Below are positions 1 through 10,889 of a DNA stretch of 64,000 nt, piece by piece. The first letter of the stretch is position 1; the number at the start of each line of letters is the position of its first letter. A program made the position numbers and the translations under genes. This DNA is from Rattus norvegicus (lineage: Eukaryota; Chordata; Mammalia; Rodentia; Muridae), in contig NC_086028.1 of NCBI RefSeq assembly GCF_036323735.1, forward strand, positions 36,432,501-36,496,500, read 5' to 3'. The notes under the pieces were generated by a model, which was not told the DNA's origin, did not search any database, and saw only the letters and a list, made by a program, of their open reading frames with translations.

Positions 1-90
1 GGATTTAGCTCAGTGGTAGAGCGCTTGCCTAGGAAGCGCAAGGCCCTGGGTTCGGTCCCCAGCTCCGAAAAAAGGAAAAAAAAAAAAAAG
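1..90 (+). repeat. ID SINE (BC1-related), cut by window edge
   Basis: Starts inside the tRNA-like head (GGATTTAGCTCAGTGGTAGA) and shows the B box GGTTCGGTCCC and an A-rich tail. The first few bases are outside the window. Confidence 0.95.
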
Positions 91-95
91 AAACA

Positions 96-461
96 ACTTA
101 GAGAGAGAATGTATTGAGGCTAGGTTTGAGAGAGTACAGTCCACTGCAGGGAGAGCCTTGTGTTTGGGAAGAGGAAGCATGTGGCTGGGACTCCTTACAT
201 AGCAGGTGGCTGGGCTACGAGGTAGAGAGATTACGGATTGGGTAGAGTTGGGCTATACAGTCTTAAAGCCTTTTCTCTTCCACTTCCTCCAGCCTGGCCC
301 TACTTCCTAAAGTCTTCCAAAACTGAGCACTCGAAACAGTGCCTCAGGCTGGGGTCAGGAGTTCATGGATCACTCTGTGGGGGAATAGCTCCTATGCAAA
401 CCACAAAATAAATAAAAATAATAATAAAGAAAACTGGCAGTTCTGCATTTCGCTGGGTGTA
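96..461. other. Intergenic sequence without recognised features
   Basis: Mixed-composition DNA between the edge ID element and the fossil repeat. I see no gene, RNA or clear repeat here. Confidence 0.6.
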
Positions 462-905
462 GTAATTTGAACAAGAATGCCCCCCTCTTTCCTTAGCCCT
501 AACCTTAACCCTAACCCTAATCCTAACCTAACCCTAACCCTAACCCTAACCCTAACCCTAACCCTAACCCTAACCCTAACCCTAACCCTAACCCTAACCC
601 TAACCCTAACCCTAACCCTAACTGTTTGGGAAGGATTAGAAGGTGTGGCCCTGTTGGAGGCAGTTGGAGACAAGCTTAGACACTTCAAAAGATTCATGTC
701 ATTCCCACTGTGCCTCCCTCTCTCTGCCTCCTGCTTGTGGCTGGAGATGTGAGCCCTCAGCTGTTGCTTCAACCACCTGTCACCATGCCTTTGCTCTGCC
801 ACTGTAGACTCTAACTTCTGGAACTGGAACTGTTAGCCCAATTAACTCTGTTTCGTAAGATGCCTTCGTCATCTTATCACAGCATTACAAAAGTAACTAA
901 GATAT
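462..905 (+). repeat. Rodent-specific interspersed repeat (family name uncertain) split by the telomeric tract
   Basis: The left flank (GTAGTAATTTGAACAAGAATG) and right flank (GAAGGTGTGGCCCTGTTGGA onward to about 900) align by eye with the second copy at 21490-22110. I believe this is the URR1-type fossil DNA transposon group but cannot confirm the name. Confidence 0.5.
497..621. repeat. Interstitial telomeric repeat (TAACCC/TTAGGG)n
   Basis: About 20 hexamer units of CCCTAA occupy 125 bp. The first few units are diverged (CTTAACC, CTAATCC, one CTAACC) and the rest are perfect. The tract is flanked on both sides by pieces of the same rodent interspersed repeat. Confidence 0.97.
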
Positions 906-3354
906 CTAACAACTTTACCCATGCCCCATGTCTCCTCTTTTGCCCCACTCTTGTCTCTGGTCCCTGTGAGCTACTGCAACACATTTGCAAGTGTCTGGCC
1001 GCTCCCAGGTTGGTCCATCCCAGGCAGCTTTTCTCACCAGCCACCAGCCCTCACTAGCTCTGTGCACAGCTCTGATGTGACCACTTTAAAGCCTGCCTAT
1101 GGGGCAGATTGGGTTTTTCATATGTTTGTTTTTGTTTTGTTTTGTTTCTTGAGACAGAGGGTCTCTCTATAGCCTTGGCTGTCCTGGAACTCACTATGAA
1201 GATGAAGCTGGCCTTGAACTCACAGACATCCTCCGGTCTTTGCCTGGGAGGAGATGTGTTTTGACCTGATTGGGCATTCCAGACCTTTCCCACTCAGGTG
1301 ATGGCCCCTCTCCATCACTTTCTCTCATTATGTACTCCTTCTCTCTGAGTTCAGGGAGTGCTGTATGGCTCCTGGTTCCGGCCTCCCTGACACGGCAGCA
1401 GCTGGCTGGCCTTTCTGTTCTTTTCTGCAGTTAGTCGTTTTCTGTTGCTCTGGCAGAATACCCGAGAGAATCCTGTTATAAGGAGGGAAGGTTTATTTGT
1501 GCTCATGGTTCCACAGACTTTGGTCTGTGGTTGTGTGGCTCTGTGGCTTTGGCTCGGTTATGACGTGGAACAGGAAGGTGGGGAGTTAAGGGAAAACAAA
1601 AATGTTTCTCTCCTGGAAACAGGGTGGGAGAAGGTCTGGGGATGCAAAGAGACAGAAATGGCACACCCATCTCCCCTGTGGTACTGGGTACTGTTAAAAT
1701 TTATTAAAATTTGGCTGTTGAGATGTCTCCCTGGCGTAAGGTGCTTGCTGCGAAGTCTGACGTGTTCAGCCCCTGGAGCCCACATGATAGAGAGAATCAG
1801 CTCTTGCTGTGGTTTCAGGAACCTACAGGGGAAGCCAAATATACCCATGACTGAAACCCCCAAATCTGAGAGGTTGAAAGAGGATTACAAAACAAGAACC
1901 CTTTACAAGACAAAAGCACGATGACTTATTGAGTGAAGGTGGCTGCTGCTAATCTGACTACCTGAGTTTAATCTCAGGAACTCGCATAGTGGAAGGAGAG
2001 AGCCAACTCCCGCAAGTGTTTTCTCGTAGGAAGTCTACACAACATAGATAAATATAAGTTTTTTTAAAAAGGTGGGTGGTGCCCAAGGGACACTCTGGTT
2101 TCTGTACATACATGAACATGAGCATGCGTGTACACACACATACATAAAATCAATGATAAAACAATAAAGGAATCTCCCAGGGGCAGGAATTAGAACACAG
2201 TCCCGCGGATAAGAGGAGGTAGTTAATAGAGGTGTCACTCTATTACTTCTTTTGCTTTTGTTATGGAGCTGGGAAATCTAACCCAGTCTTATGCCTCTGA
2301 GGCAAGCACTCTACCACAGATGAAAGGTCCAGGCCCCAGCGGGATCTTTTCTGAAGATGGAGGGAACAACCTGAAAACGTCTGAGCAGTTTTGTGGTAGA
2401 CATGCTGGGGTGGTAAATTTCTCAAGTGATTATAGGTGTGCAGGAGGAGATGCGCACCTTCCTAATTTTAAAGAACAGTTTGCTTAATCCGTCTGAGACT
2501 GCTTATGGCCAAGCCAACAATTTAATAAGTAACACACAGCAAAGAACATGTCAGCATTTGGCTGTGAAGACTTCCCTGCTCCCAGCAAGTCAGTTGCGGG
2601 TCACTGAGTGGACAGCGCCCCCTGCAGGAAAACACTTAGCAGCAAGTTTATTGCAAAATACAATTAATTTCTGTAGCAGCCAACACTGGATATTCACATC
2701 CTCTGCACTTGCTTCTGTGTTTTGTGCTCTATCCTTGAATCCCATACTGCACTCTAGAAGGCAATATCTGTGTTCACAGAGCCCATGATTCCCCAGGCCA
2801 GAGATGTGTTTTCCACAGCTGGGCAGACACGGTTAACACCAGAACCCTACCCCATCACGTTCCACAGAAGTCTCAGCCAGTGAGAGTCCTGCTGGATTAC
2901 ATGCAAGTAACAACAGGATAGGTCTCAGATGTGATGACCATGCAGTCAGAGATGGGGAGAAGCTGCCTCAACCTGACCACAAGCGTTGTGGCTGGACCTG
3001 GCAGCCTGGGTATTAAGTTTACTGGATACCTCATTTAACTGCTGTGGTCATCTAGCAAGGCAGCTATGATCCCCACACTGTGCCTGAAGAGCAGAGACCA
3101 TTTCAGTGACGGGTCAGGTGACTCAGTAGGTCAGGAAAGGCCACAGTGGGTGCTCAGGTCTGTTTGGTTTTTGTGTTTTGTGTTTTCCTGATGGGTTTTT
3201 GTGGTAGGCTCATTACAGGCCAAGCTGTCAAGGCCTTTTAGCTAGGGGAAACAGGGCAGAATCTGCTCACTCTTTTTCTTGCATGGAAGTTGTCCATTAC
3301 CAAATCTTAGCTTTGCTTCTGGGAAGGGGAGAAACATGTGTTGCATTTGGTTGT
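906..3354. other. Intergenic, old SINE relics
   Basis: A minus-strand B1 lies at about 1120-1235. B3/B2-like relics are seen at about 1712-1800 and 1940-2160, both plus. The open frames here lack any recognisable protein. The rest is unassigned. Confidence 0.6.
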
Positions 3355-3495
3355 CATAGTTCTGTTTCTCAGTGTAGTCCTGGCTGTCCTGGAACTCTCT
3401 GTAGACCAGGCTAGCCTTCAACTCAGAGATCCCCCTGCCTCTGTCTTCTGAGTGCTGGGATTGAGGGTGTGCATCACCACTATCACCTAGCTGTG
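3355..3495 (-). repeat. B1 SINE
   Basis: Reverse-complement B1 body (TGTCCTGGAACTCTCTGTAG, GACCAGGCTAGCCTTCAACT). The ID at 3502 inserted directly at its edge. Confidence 0.85.
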
Positions 3496-3501
3496 ATATT
3501 T

Positions 3502-3599
3502 TTTTTTTTTTTGGTTCTTTTTTTTGGAGCTGGGGACCGAACCCAGGGCCTTGTGCTTCCTAGGTAAGCGCTCTACCACTGAGCTAAATCCCCAGCCCC
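3502..3599 (-). repeat. ID SINE
   Basis: Complete reverse-complement copy with T-rich start. The flanking duplication CTAGCTGTGATATTTTT is seen on both sides. Confidence 0.96.
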
Positions 3600-3656
3600 T
3601 AGCTGTGATATTTTTATGTAACTTATCTTCTACTCTGTTATCAAGAACAGATCCAT

Positions 3657-3885
3657 GGGCTGGAGAGATGGCTCAGAATTAAGAGCACTGGCTTCTCTTT
3701 CAGAAGTCCCTCATTTTTCCTAGCACCTACAAGGAGGCTCACAATTGTTTGTAACTCCAGTTCCATGGGATCTGATGATCTCTTGGGCTCTGTGGGTACC
3801 AGGCATACACATGGTACATAGACATACATGCAGACAAAACACCACATACATAAAATGTAATGACCATAATGGAAAACAAAAGTTA
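3657..3885 (+). repeat. B2/B3-type SINE
   Basis: Head GGGCTGGAGAGATGGCTCAG, then the B3-like tail with CA-rich end near 3880. Confidence 0.85.
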
Positions 3886-3929
3886 ATTTTTTTGAACAAT
3901 GTTGAAGTCTGTGTTGTCCAGGCTAGTCT

Positions 3930-4115
3930 TTTTTTTTTTTAAGATTTATTTATTATTTGTAAGTACACTGTAGCTGTCTTCAGACACACCAGAAGAGGAC
4001 ATCACATCTCATTACAGGTGGTTGGGAGCCACCATGTGGTTGCTAGGATTTGAACTCAGGACCTCTGGAAGAGCAATCAGTGCTCTTAACTACTGAGCCA
4101 TCTCTCCAACCCCAG
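3930..4115 (-). repeat. B2 SINE
   Basis: Full-length reverse-complement B2 from the AAGATTTATTTATT tail to CTGAGCCATCTCTCCAACCC. Confidence 0.93.
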
Positions 4116-4285
4116 GCTAGTCTTAAATTCAAACATTCCTGTAGGTTGATGTCTATTTGCAGGTGAGGGCTGGCACAAGTTAGGTCAAGACCATGATTGG
4201 ACAGTAAAAAAACAAGGCAGGGACAAATTTTTTGTAAGGCAAGAAAGAAGGGGAAGGAGAAGGAGAATCAAGATGGAGATGAATA

Positions 4286-4376
4286 GGGGTTGGGGGTTTA
4301 GCTCAGTGGTAGAGCACTTGCCTAGCAAGCACAAGGCCCTGGGTTTGGTCCCCAGCTCCGGGAAAAGAAAAAAAAA
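4286..4376 (+). repeat. ID SINE
   Basis: Variant head with GCACTTGCCTAGCAAGCAC. The flanking duplication AAGATGGAGATGAA is present on both sides. Confidence 0.95.
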
Positions 4377-4440
4377 GATGGAGATGAAGGATGACTCAGA
4401 TCCGGGTGGTCTTGAATGGCCCTAGGTAGTTATGTATATA

Positions 4441-4625
4441 TTTTTTTAAAGATTTATTTATTTTATACACATGAGCACACTGTAACTGTCTTCAGGCACA
4501 CCGGAAAAGGGCATCAGATCCCATTACAGATGGTTGTGAGCCACCATGTGGTTGCTGGGAATTGAACTTGGTACCTTTGGAAGAGCAGTCAGTGCTCTTA
4601 ACCACTGAGCCATCTCTCCAGCCCT
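4441..4625 (-). repeat. B2 SINE
   Basis: Full-length reverse-complement B2 ending CTGAGCCATCTCTCCAGCCC. Confidence 0.93.
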
Positions 4626-5464
4626 GTATAGTTCTTAAGGGGTGGATTTCTACAGGTAAATTTATCTTATCTAGGTGGGCAGTTTATATCCTTATCATTT
4701 GGTTGTGAGTTTATTGTTTGGGTTGTATTATGGAGTGAGAATTTAACTTATAAATCTGATTGTTGGGTTGCAGTTTATTGAGTCATGATTTCCACAGGTA
4801 ATTGAGAGTGTGGGCAGAGTCCGTGGCAGGGAGCCACAATAGGCCAGCCCCATGCTGGACTTCTAGAGCCCTGATTTTACCGGGTAGCTGGAGTTAGAGA
4901 GCTTGACACTAACTAGAGATAAATTATGGTTAGTTTCTTATGGCCCCATGGGTGCCGGAACTAACTCCACGGACCAGAGTGGCAAGGTGCCATGCTGGAA
5001 TGGCTCGCTGCAGACTGCCCAGGTCTGAGAGTACCTGGGGGCAGCATGGAGCCACTGAGAAAAGGATACCCTGCAGTGTCATGCGGCCCCACGGGTGCCA
5101 GCACTAATGAGGGGTAAAAGGTACAGATTTATTTTTTAATATTTACAGCAACACATTCCTGCTGACCTGTCTTAGCCTCTCAAGGAGCTGGCACTACAGT
5201 ACAGGGATTGCCCTGCCAGGTCCAGACCTGGTTTGTTAAATCGTATTGTGAAGTACGTCTTCTCTGATCTTTCTCTTAAAACTGTCAATAGTTCCCACTT
5301 GTCACAAGGAAGAGTGCAGCACACCACCACAGCAGTATGGACTGCAGTAAACGATGCTTTTCGCTAGGAAAAAAGTGTTTTTGAAGTATTAGGGGACAGA
5401 ACCCAGGGTCTCATGCACGAATAGTAGGCGGGTATCCAACCACTGAGCCACTTCTAGTACTTTG
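4626..5464. other. Intergenic, unclassified block with a degenerate internal repeat
   Basis: At 4943-4965 and 5086-5105 a GGCCCCAYGGGTGCC-RxACTAA motif appears twice about 143 bp apart. This may be part of an old LTR element, but I cannot name it. No coding sequence is recognised. Confidence 0.4.
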
Positions 5465-5815
5465 TTTTGGTTTTTAGTTTATTGTTTTGCAGATAGTTTC
5501 TCTGTGTAGCCTTGGCTGTTGTGGAACTCACTTTGTAAACCAGGCTGGCTTTGAACTCACACATCCACCTGCCTCTGCCTTTGGAGTGCTGGGATTAAAG
5601 GTTACATACCAACATGCTGGCTCCAGTCCTTTGCCTTTAAATTTTATTTTTTTTTATTTTTTTATTTTTTTTGTTTTTCAAGACAGGGTTTCTTTGTGTA
5701 GCCTTGGGTGTCCCAGTGCTTGCTCTGTAGAGCAGGTTGGACTCAACTTGAAGAGATCTGACTACCTCCGCCTTCCAAGTGAGTGCAGGGATTAAAGGTT
5801 GCGTGCTGAAGCCCC
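5465..5815 (-). repeat. Two adjacent B1 SINEs
   Basis: Reverse-complement B1 copies at about 5465-5625 and 5640-5810, separated by a T-rich spacer. Both carry the AGACAGGGTTTCT-type start and the GGGATTAAAGG-type end. Confidence 0.8.
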
Positions 5816-5824
5816 GTAAATTAT

Positions 5825-6128
5825 GCTGTTTTATGTGTATGAGCATCTGTTGGCATGTATGTATGTGTGTGGTGGCCCAGGAGTCCAGAAGGGGATCTCA
5901 GATCTGGAACTGAAGTTATAGATGGTTATGAATCACCATGCAGGTGCCAGGACTCAAAACCAGGTCCTCTTATAAAGCAACAAGTACTCTTTTTTTTTTT
6001 TTTTTTCTTTTTTTCGGAGCTGGGGACCGAACCCAGGGCCTTGTGCTCGCTAGGCAAGCGCTCTACCGCTGAGCTAAATCCCCAACCCCGCAACAAGTAC
6101 TCTTAACCACTGAGCCATCTCTCCAGCC
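5825..6128 (-). repeat. B2/B3-type SINE carrying an ID insertion
   Basis: An old reverse-complement element running from CTGTTTTATGTGTATGAGCA to CTGAGCCATCTCTCCAGCC, interrupted by the ID at 5991-6089. Confidence 0.75.
5991..6089 (-). repeat. ID SINE
   Basis: Complete copy inserted in an older SINE. The flanking duplication GCAACAAGTACTCTT is present on both sides. Confidence 0.96.
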
Positions 6129-6492
6129 AGCTATTTGTCTATCGTCTGTCTGTCTATCATCTATCTACCAAGTATGTATGTATCATCTATCTTCATTTTG
6201 GTGGTTTGTTTTTGGAGTCAGGATCTCCTGAGTGCTGGAATCAAAGATTGTATATATTGTAATTATGTATACTGGCATGTGTCTGCACGCAGATATACGC
6301 ACCACAGTGCATTGGCTGTGGAGGCAGAAAGGGTGCTGGGCTTACAGGTGGTTGTAACCTGCCTGATGTGGGTGTAGAAAACTGACCTGGGGTGCTCTGG
6401 AAGAATGGAACGCTCTAGCACAACTAAGCACAGAGCCATCCCCAGCATTAGTTTTTGAACTTTTACACTGTAAGATAACATTATGTCAGTAC

Positions 6493-6695
6493 GGGGCTGG
6501 ACAGGTGCTTTAGTGGTTTGACATAGTTTTTGTTCTTGCAGGTTTCATCGGTAACACCCACGTGAGTGGTTCATAACCATCAGTAGGCCCGATTCCTGGG
6601 GACTCCATGCCCTCTTCTGACCTCTTCGAGTACCAGTCATGAAGATGGTGTATATATATGTATGCAGGAAAAGCATTCATACACTTAAAAGGAAT
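6493..6695 (+). repeat. B3-type SINE relic
   Basis: Diverged element from GGGGCTGGACAGGTGC through CATGCCCTCTTCTGACCTC to a TATATG-rich tail, lying just beyond the Trappc2b 3' UTR. Confidence 0.6.
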
Positions 6696-6949
6696 GTAAG
6701 ATTTTTTTTTAATTATCTCAATCAGAAAAGTTATAGGCTTATTAATTTTTGAAATAAAATATTAGTGACAATTGTTCCCAGATAAATACTAATTGTGATA
6801 ACATGAAAAGATGAGGTTTTTAAACAGAAGAGAAATTTCATGCTATACAGGTAAGCTGAGACATGTAGAGCTTGCCAGGCTATTTTACCGAGGAGTACAA
6901 CACATACACTTCTGAGCATAACCCACTCTGATTCTGAAGGTTTCTGCAT

Positions 6950-7372
6950 TTAGCTTAAAAGATGTTTCTTCCCAAGAAACTGAACTTTTCTTTCAAATGC
7001 AGTTGACCGAATAGGAGAATTGGGTTCATAAAAGGGATTCATGGCGAACTTGATGTATAGATCGTAGACGTCAGTGAAGAAGTTCTTGATTCCATCTTCT
7101 TGCCTCACATCGTGAAGCATGATGAGCCTCATGTGGCCAGCAGTGACGAAGGCCGAGACAAACCACTCATTGAACTTGTCCACAGTTTTTAAGTACATAT
7201 TGTTGGAGAGCCACATGTTTTCGTCAACGAGGTCCAGAGCAGCATGAGCTATGAACTGGTTCAGATGACGATGCTCATCTTTGGATTCTGTCTTCCCAGC
7301 TGGCAGAAATTCCATTTCAAACACTGGATTATCATGGTGGCCGACAATTACAAAGTAGAAGCTTCCAGACAT
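6950..7372 (-). CDS. Trappc2b: TRAPPC2-like (sedlin) intronless coding sequence, 140 aa
   Basis: TRAPPC2 is a small longin-fold core subunit of the TRAPP tethering complexes at ER exit sites and the early Golgi. The frame runs from ATG at 7372 to a stop at 6950 and gives 140 residues, the usual family length. It starts MSGSFYFVIVGHHDNPVFEM and ends RKVQFLGKKHLLS, with no stop or frameshift. The family gene on the X chromosome is split by introns and this copy is not, so it arose by retroposition. I read a few conservative differences from my memory of human TRAPPC2 (Thr for Ala in the first loop, Leu for Phe in MRLIML). Mouse has an expressed intronless copy in the same place beside Sec24a (0610009B22Rik/Trappc2b, from memory). 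The intact frame argues for selection. Confidence 0.9.
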   Translation of the reverse strand: MSGSFYFVIVGHHDNPVFEMEFLPAGKTESKDEHRHLNQFIAHAALDLVDENMWLSNNMYLKTVDKFNEWFVSAFVTAGHMRLIMLHDVRQEDGIKNFFTDVYDLYIKFAMNPFYEPNSPIRSTAFERKVQFLGKKHLLS

Positions 7373-7469
7373 TATATTCTATCTATGTATGGTTCCTGGA
7401 GTGAGACACCAAGCAAATGAAACATCAAGTCAGTTCATGAAAATTTTATTTTATATTTTATTTATTTTA

Positions 7470-7650
7470 AAAAAAGATTCATTTTTATTTATATGAGTAC
7501 ACTGTAGCTGACTTCAGGTACACACCAGAAGAGGGCATCAGATCCCATTACAAATGGTTGTGAGCCACCATGTGGTTGCTGGGAATTGAACTCAGGACCT
7601 CTGGAAGAGCAGTCAGTGCTCTTAACCACTGAGCCATTGCTCCAGCCCAA
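7470..7650 (-). repeat. B2 SINE
   Basis: Near full-length reverse-complement B2 ending CTGAGCCATTGCTCCAGCCC. Confidence 0.92.
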
Positions 7651-7709
7651 AAGTTTTGAGACTCTAACACCCAGGTTAGCCTTGAAATCCCAATCCCTTC
7701 TTTTTTTTT

Positions 7710-7882
7710 TTTTTTAAAGATTTATTTATTATGTATATACATGAGTACACTGTGGCTGTCTTCAGACACAGCAGAAGAGGGGATCAGATGGTTGTGAGCC
7801 ACCATGTGGTTGCTGGGATTTGAACTCAGGTCCTCTGGAAGAGCAGTCAGTGCTCTTAACCACTGAGCCATCTCTCCAGCCC
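7710..7882 (-). repeat. B2 SINE
   Basis: Reverse-complement B2, slightly shortened in the middle (GGGGATCAGATGGTTGTGAG). Confidence 0.92.
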
Positions 7883-7899
7883 TTTTTTTTTTTTTTTTT

Positions 7900-8081
7900 T
7901 TTTTAAAGATTCATTTATTTTATGTATATGAGTACACTGTAGCTCTCTTCAGACACACTAGAAGAGAGCATTGGATCCCATTACAGATTGTTGAGAACCA
8001 CCATGTGGTTGCTGGGAATTGAACTCAGGACCTCTGGAAGAGCAGTCGTTGCTCTTAACCACTGAGCCATCTCTCCAGCCC
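7900..8081 (-). repeat. B2 SINE
   Basis: Reverse-complement B2 adjoining the previous one across a T run. Part of a SINE cluster bounded by CCAATCCCTTCT copies at 7689 and 8202. Confidence 0.92.
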
Positions 8082-8093
8082 AAATTGATGTAA

Positions 8094-8199
8094 ATTTTTT
8101 TTTTTTTTGGTTCTTTTTTTTTTTTCGGAGCTGGGGACCGAACCCAGGGCCTTGCGCTTCCTAGGTAAGCGCTCTACCGCTGAGCTAAATCCCCAGCCC
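8094..8199 (-). repeat. ID SINE
   Basis: Complete reverse-complement copy with two T runs. It is the outermost member of the nested 7.69-8.21 kb SINE cluster. Confidence 0.95.
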
Positions 8200-10156
8200 G
8201 TCCAATCCCTTCTACCATAGCCTCTACCTGCTGGTATTATAGGCATTAGCCATCACACCTAGCTATATTTATTAAGATTTCACCTCTACCCCACTGATTT
8301 AAAATGATGTATCTCTCATACACTAAATCTGCATACATGTTTCCCAAATCTCTGGGGTTTTTGTCCTATTTATGTAACAAAGGGAGAGCTGTTTGTCACC
8401 TAGATAATTTCAATAGGTTCAGAAAAGGAATTTGACAAAAACCTACCATATTCCCATTGATTAAAAACAGAAAATACAAAGACAGGGGGATTTCCTTAAT
8501 CTGAAAAAGCACACCACCACCAACAAATCCAAAACACGTTTACAAGTTAATGTCAAAGACCACCACAGCACGGTAGCTTGCACCTGGTTCCAGCACTGGG
8601 AGATTGGGGCAGGAAGACTCTCAGGGATTTGCAGCCACCACCTGCGCTACATAGTGAGTTCCAGCCAGCCTGGGCTATAGTCTGAGATGCTGTCTTTAAA
8701 AACACCCCCCTTTCCAAAAGTTAAACAACAACAACAACAATAACATCCTGCAAGCTAAAAGCTTCTCTTCTGAAAACGACAAACAAGGCAAGATCATGTC
8801 TCCATCTTTTGGATGAGATAAAGTTTCGAAATGCAGGAGTCCTTTCTGCCACTTCTATTCAGTACTGTACTAAAGATGCCAGTTAGGGAAATAAAATTAA
8901 TGGAAAGGAAAAAAAAATCACTAAATGACGGTGGCGGTGGCAGAGCACACCTTTAGCCCCAGCACTGGGGAGACAGAGGCAGGCAAATTTCTGTGAGTTC
9001 AAGGGAAGTCTGGTCTACAGAGCTAGACCAGGACAGCCAGGGCTACTGCCAGAAAAACGGTCTCAAAAACCAAACCAAAACAAAAAAAGTAAGAAAAAGC
9101 ATTTGGACTATAAAGTCCAAACTATTTGAAGATGACATTATCTTATACGTAAAATGTCCTATGGAACCAGTTATAGGCAAGCTAGCAAGGGAATACAAAA
9201 CGAGATCAACATAGAAACAGAGGGGTTTCTATAGAATAGCAACTAGTCCTAGAGTGTCTAAATGACAGGATAAGGGACTATCATTTAAGAGACACTTGCC
9301 ATAAAATAAAAATCATAGTCTTAGGAATTTAATAAAGGCTTTCAGTGGAGGTGTTGGTGGTTAAGAGCACTGGTTGCTCTTGGAGAGGATCTAGATTTCC
9401 ACTGAAAATCACTTTAGAATTGAAGAATCTCACCTATTCTTGAAAACATATAGGTAAATAATGGCTGCTGGTTGGGGGGACTTGTTTTTTCCCTCAATGG
9501 TGTAGCCAACATTAAACTGTCTATGCTCCAGTAAATAAAACCCTATCCATGCTCATATAAATACCCTAAACTCAGTGGGTACACGCACGCACTGTTAGTT
9601 GGTAAAGGAACTAGCCATGTACGGATAATGACCTGAGTTCAATTCCAGAACTCACATAACAGTGGAAGGAGCAGCCAGGCTTGGCTTGGTGACACCTGTC
9701 TTTAGTCCCAGAACTTAGTAGGCAGAGGCAAGAGGATCTGTGTGTAGAACTTAGTAGGCAGAGGCAAGAGGATCTGTGTGTTCAGAGCTAGCTTGGTCTA
9801 CAAAGCAAGTTCCAGGACAGTCAGGGCTACAGAAAGAGACCTTGTCTCAACCACAAGAAGGAGGAAGAAAGGAGGAGGAAAAAGAGGGACTCAACTTCAG
9901 AAAGTTGTCCTCTACTCTTACACATGTACCATATAGCAGGCAGGCACTCCCACTGATGTATCATATACATCCACAATTTTTAAGAATGTATAGATATGAA
10001 AATAGAAGGGAAAGGGGCTTCAGTGGGGTGGGATGAGAGGGTAATGAGGGCTGAAAAGCGCATTAGAACACACGGATGAAACTGCCAAAGGATAATAACT
10101 AAGAAACTATGATGGAATTTCATCCATGCTTCGGGATGATTAAAGGTGGCAAGACT

Positions 10157-10251
10157 GGGGCTGGGGATTTAGCTCAGCGGTAGAGCACTTGCCTAGCAAG
10201 CACAAGGCCCTGGGTTCGGTCCCCAGCTCCGGAAAAAAAAAAAAAAAAAAA
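10157..10251 (+). repeat. ID SINE
   Basis: Complete copy with a long A tail. The duplication AAAGGTGGCAA-(G/T)-ACT flanks it. Confidence 0.96.
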
Positions 10252-10889
10252 AAGGTGGCAATACTTCTACTGAGCCACGAATTCACTTACTACACAGAGT
10301 CCACTAAATAAACCCGTACATTTGGTCATCTGATTTTGTTATTTACCTTTTTATTTATAAAATAAGGTCTTATGAAGCCCAGACTGGCCTGCAACTCTCA
10401 GAAGGTGGCTTGAATCCCTTACCCTCCTATTTCCCCCTTTCCAGAGTTGAGATTATCTACTCTGCCCTTCTTTGTTTTCTTTTAACTGTTTATTTCCGGT
10501 GCTAGGGACCAAATCCAAAACCTCCAGGTGCTACGCAAGGGCTCTACCACTGAGCCACAAATCCTAAGTAAAACTGAAAGTACACACCCATTAAAGTGAT
10601 TAAATTGTAGGTTCCCGGCCTGCCCTTGGATGGCCCCCACTCTTCCCGTCTCCAGCTCTGGACTTTTTGTTTTGGGGCAGGATCTTGCTGTCGCACAGAA
10701 CTTGAGGCGATCCCCACCAGGCTCCTGAGCGCTGGGATCACGAGCGCTACCCTGCCCAGTGCGGGATTCTGAAAACTATAAATACCTCACATAAGTCGAC
10801 TTCCCTCTAGTTCAGGAGTAGACGTGTTCAAGGTGGAGAACAGGACAAACCATTACCCAAACTCAACGTCAGTCTCAGGTGTAGCTACG

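Larger units (their letters stand above)
7398..10889 (-). other. Trappc2b: Putative intron of Trappc2b, SINE-rich
   Basis: It holds three minus-strand B2s (7.47-8.08 kb), IDs at 8094 and 10157, and plus B1s at about 8560-8700, 8925-9085 and 9680-9870. The last B1 has an internal 36 bp tandem duplication (9711-9782). The stretch from 10.26 to 10.88 kb shows no clear repeat. Confidence 0.65.

Noticed and set aside
1..68. tRNA gene (A and B boxes present) at this and 26 other sites
   Set aside because: These are ID SINEs. They have A-rich tails and target duplications, and the head is only tRNA-like.
392..802. Open frames on both strands with Arg-Val or Thr-Leu repeats
   Set aside because: They are translations of the telomeric hexamer tract, with no start context or homologue.
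4780..5130. Endogenous retrovirus LTR
   Set aside because: A twice-occurring motif is suggestive, but I see no paired LTRs, primer-binding site or retroviral coding sequence.
6950..7372. Calling the TRAPPC2 copy a dead processed pseudogene
   Set aside because: The full family-length frame is intact and promoter and splice signals are present upstream.
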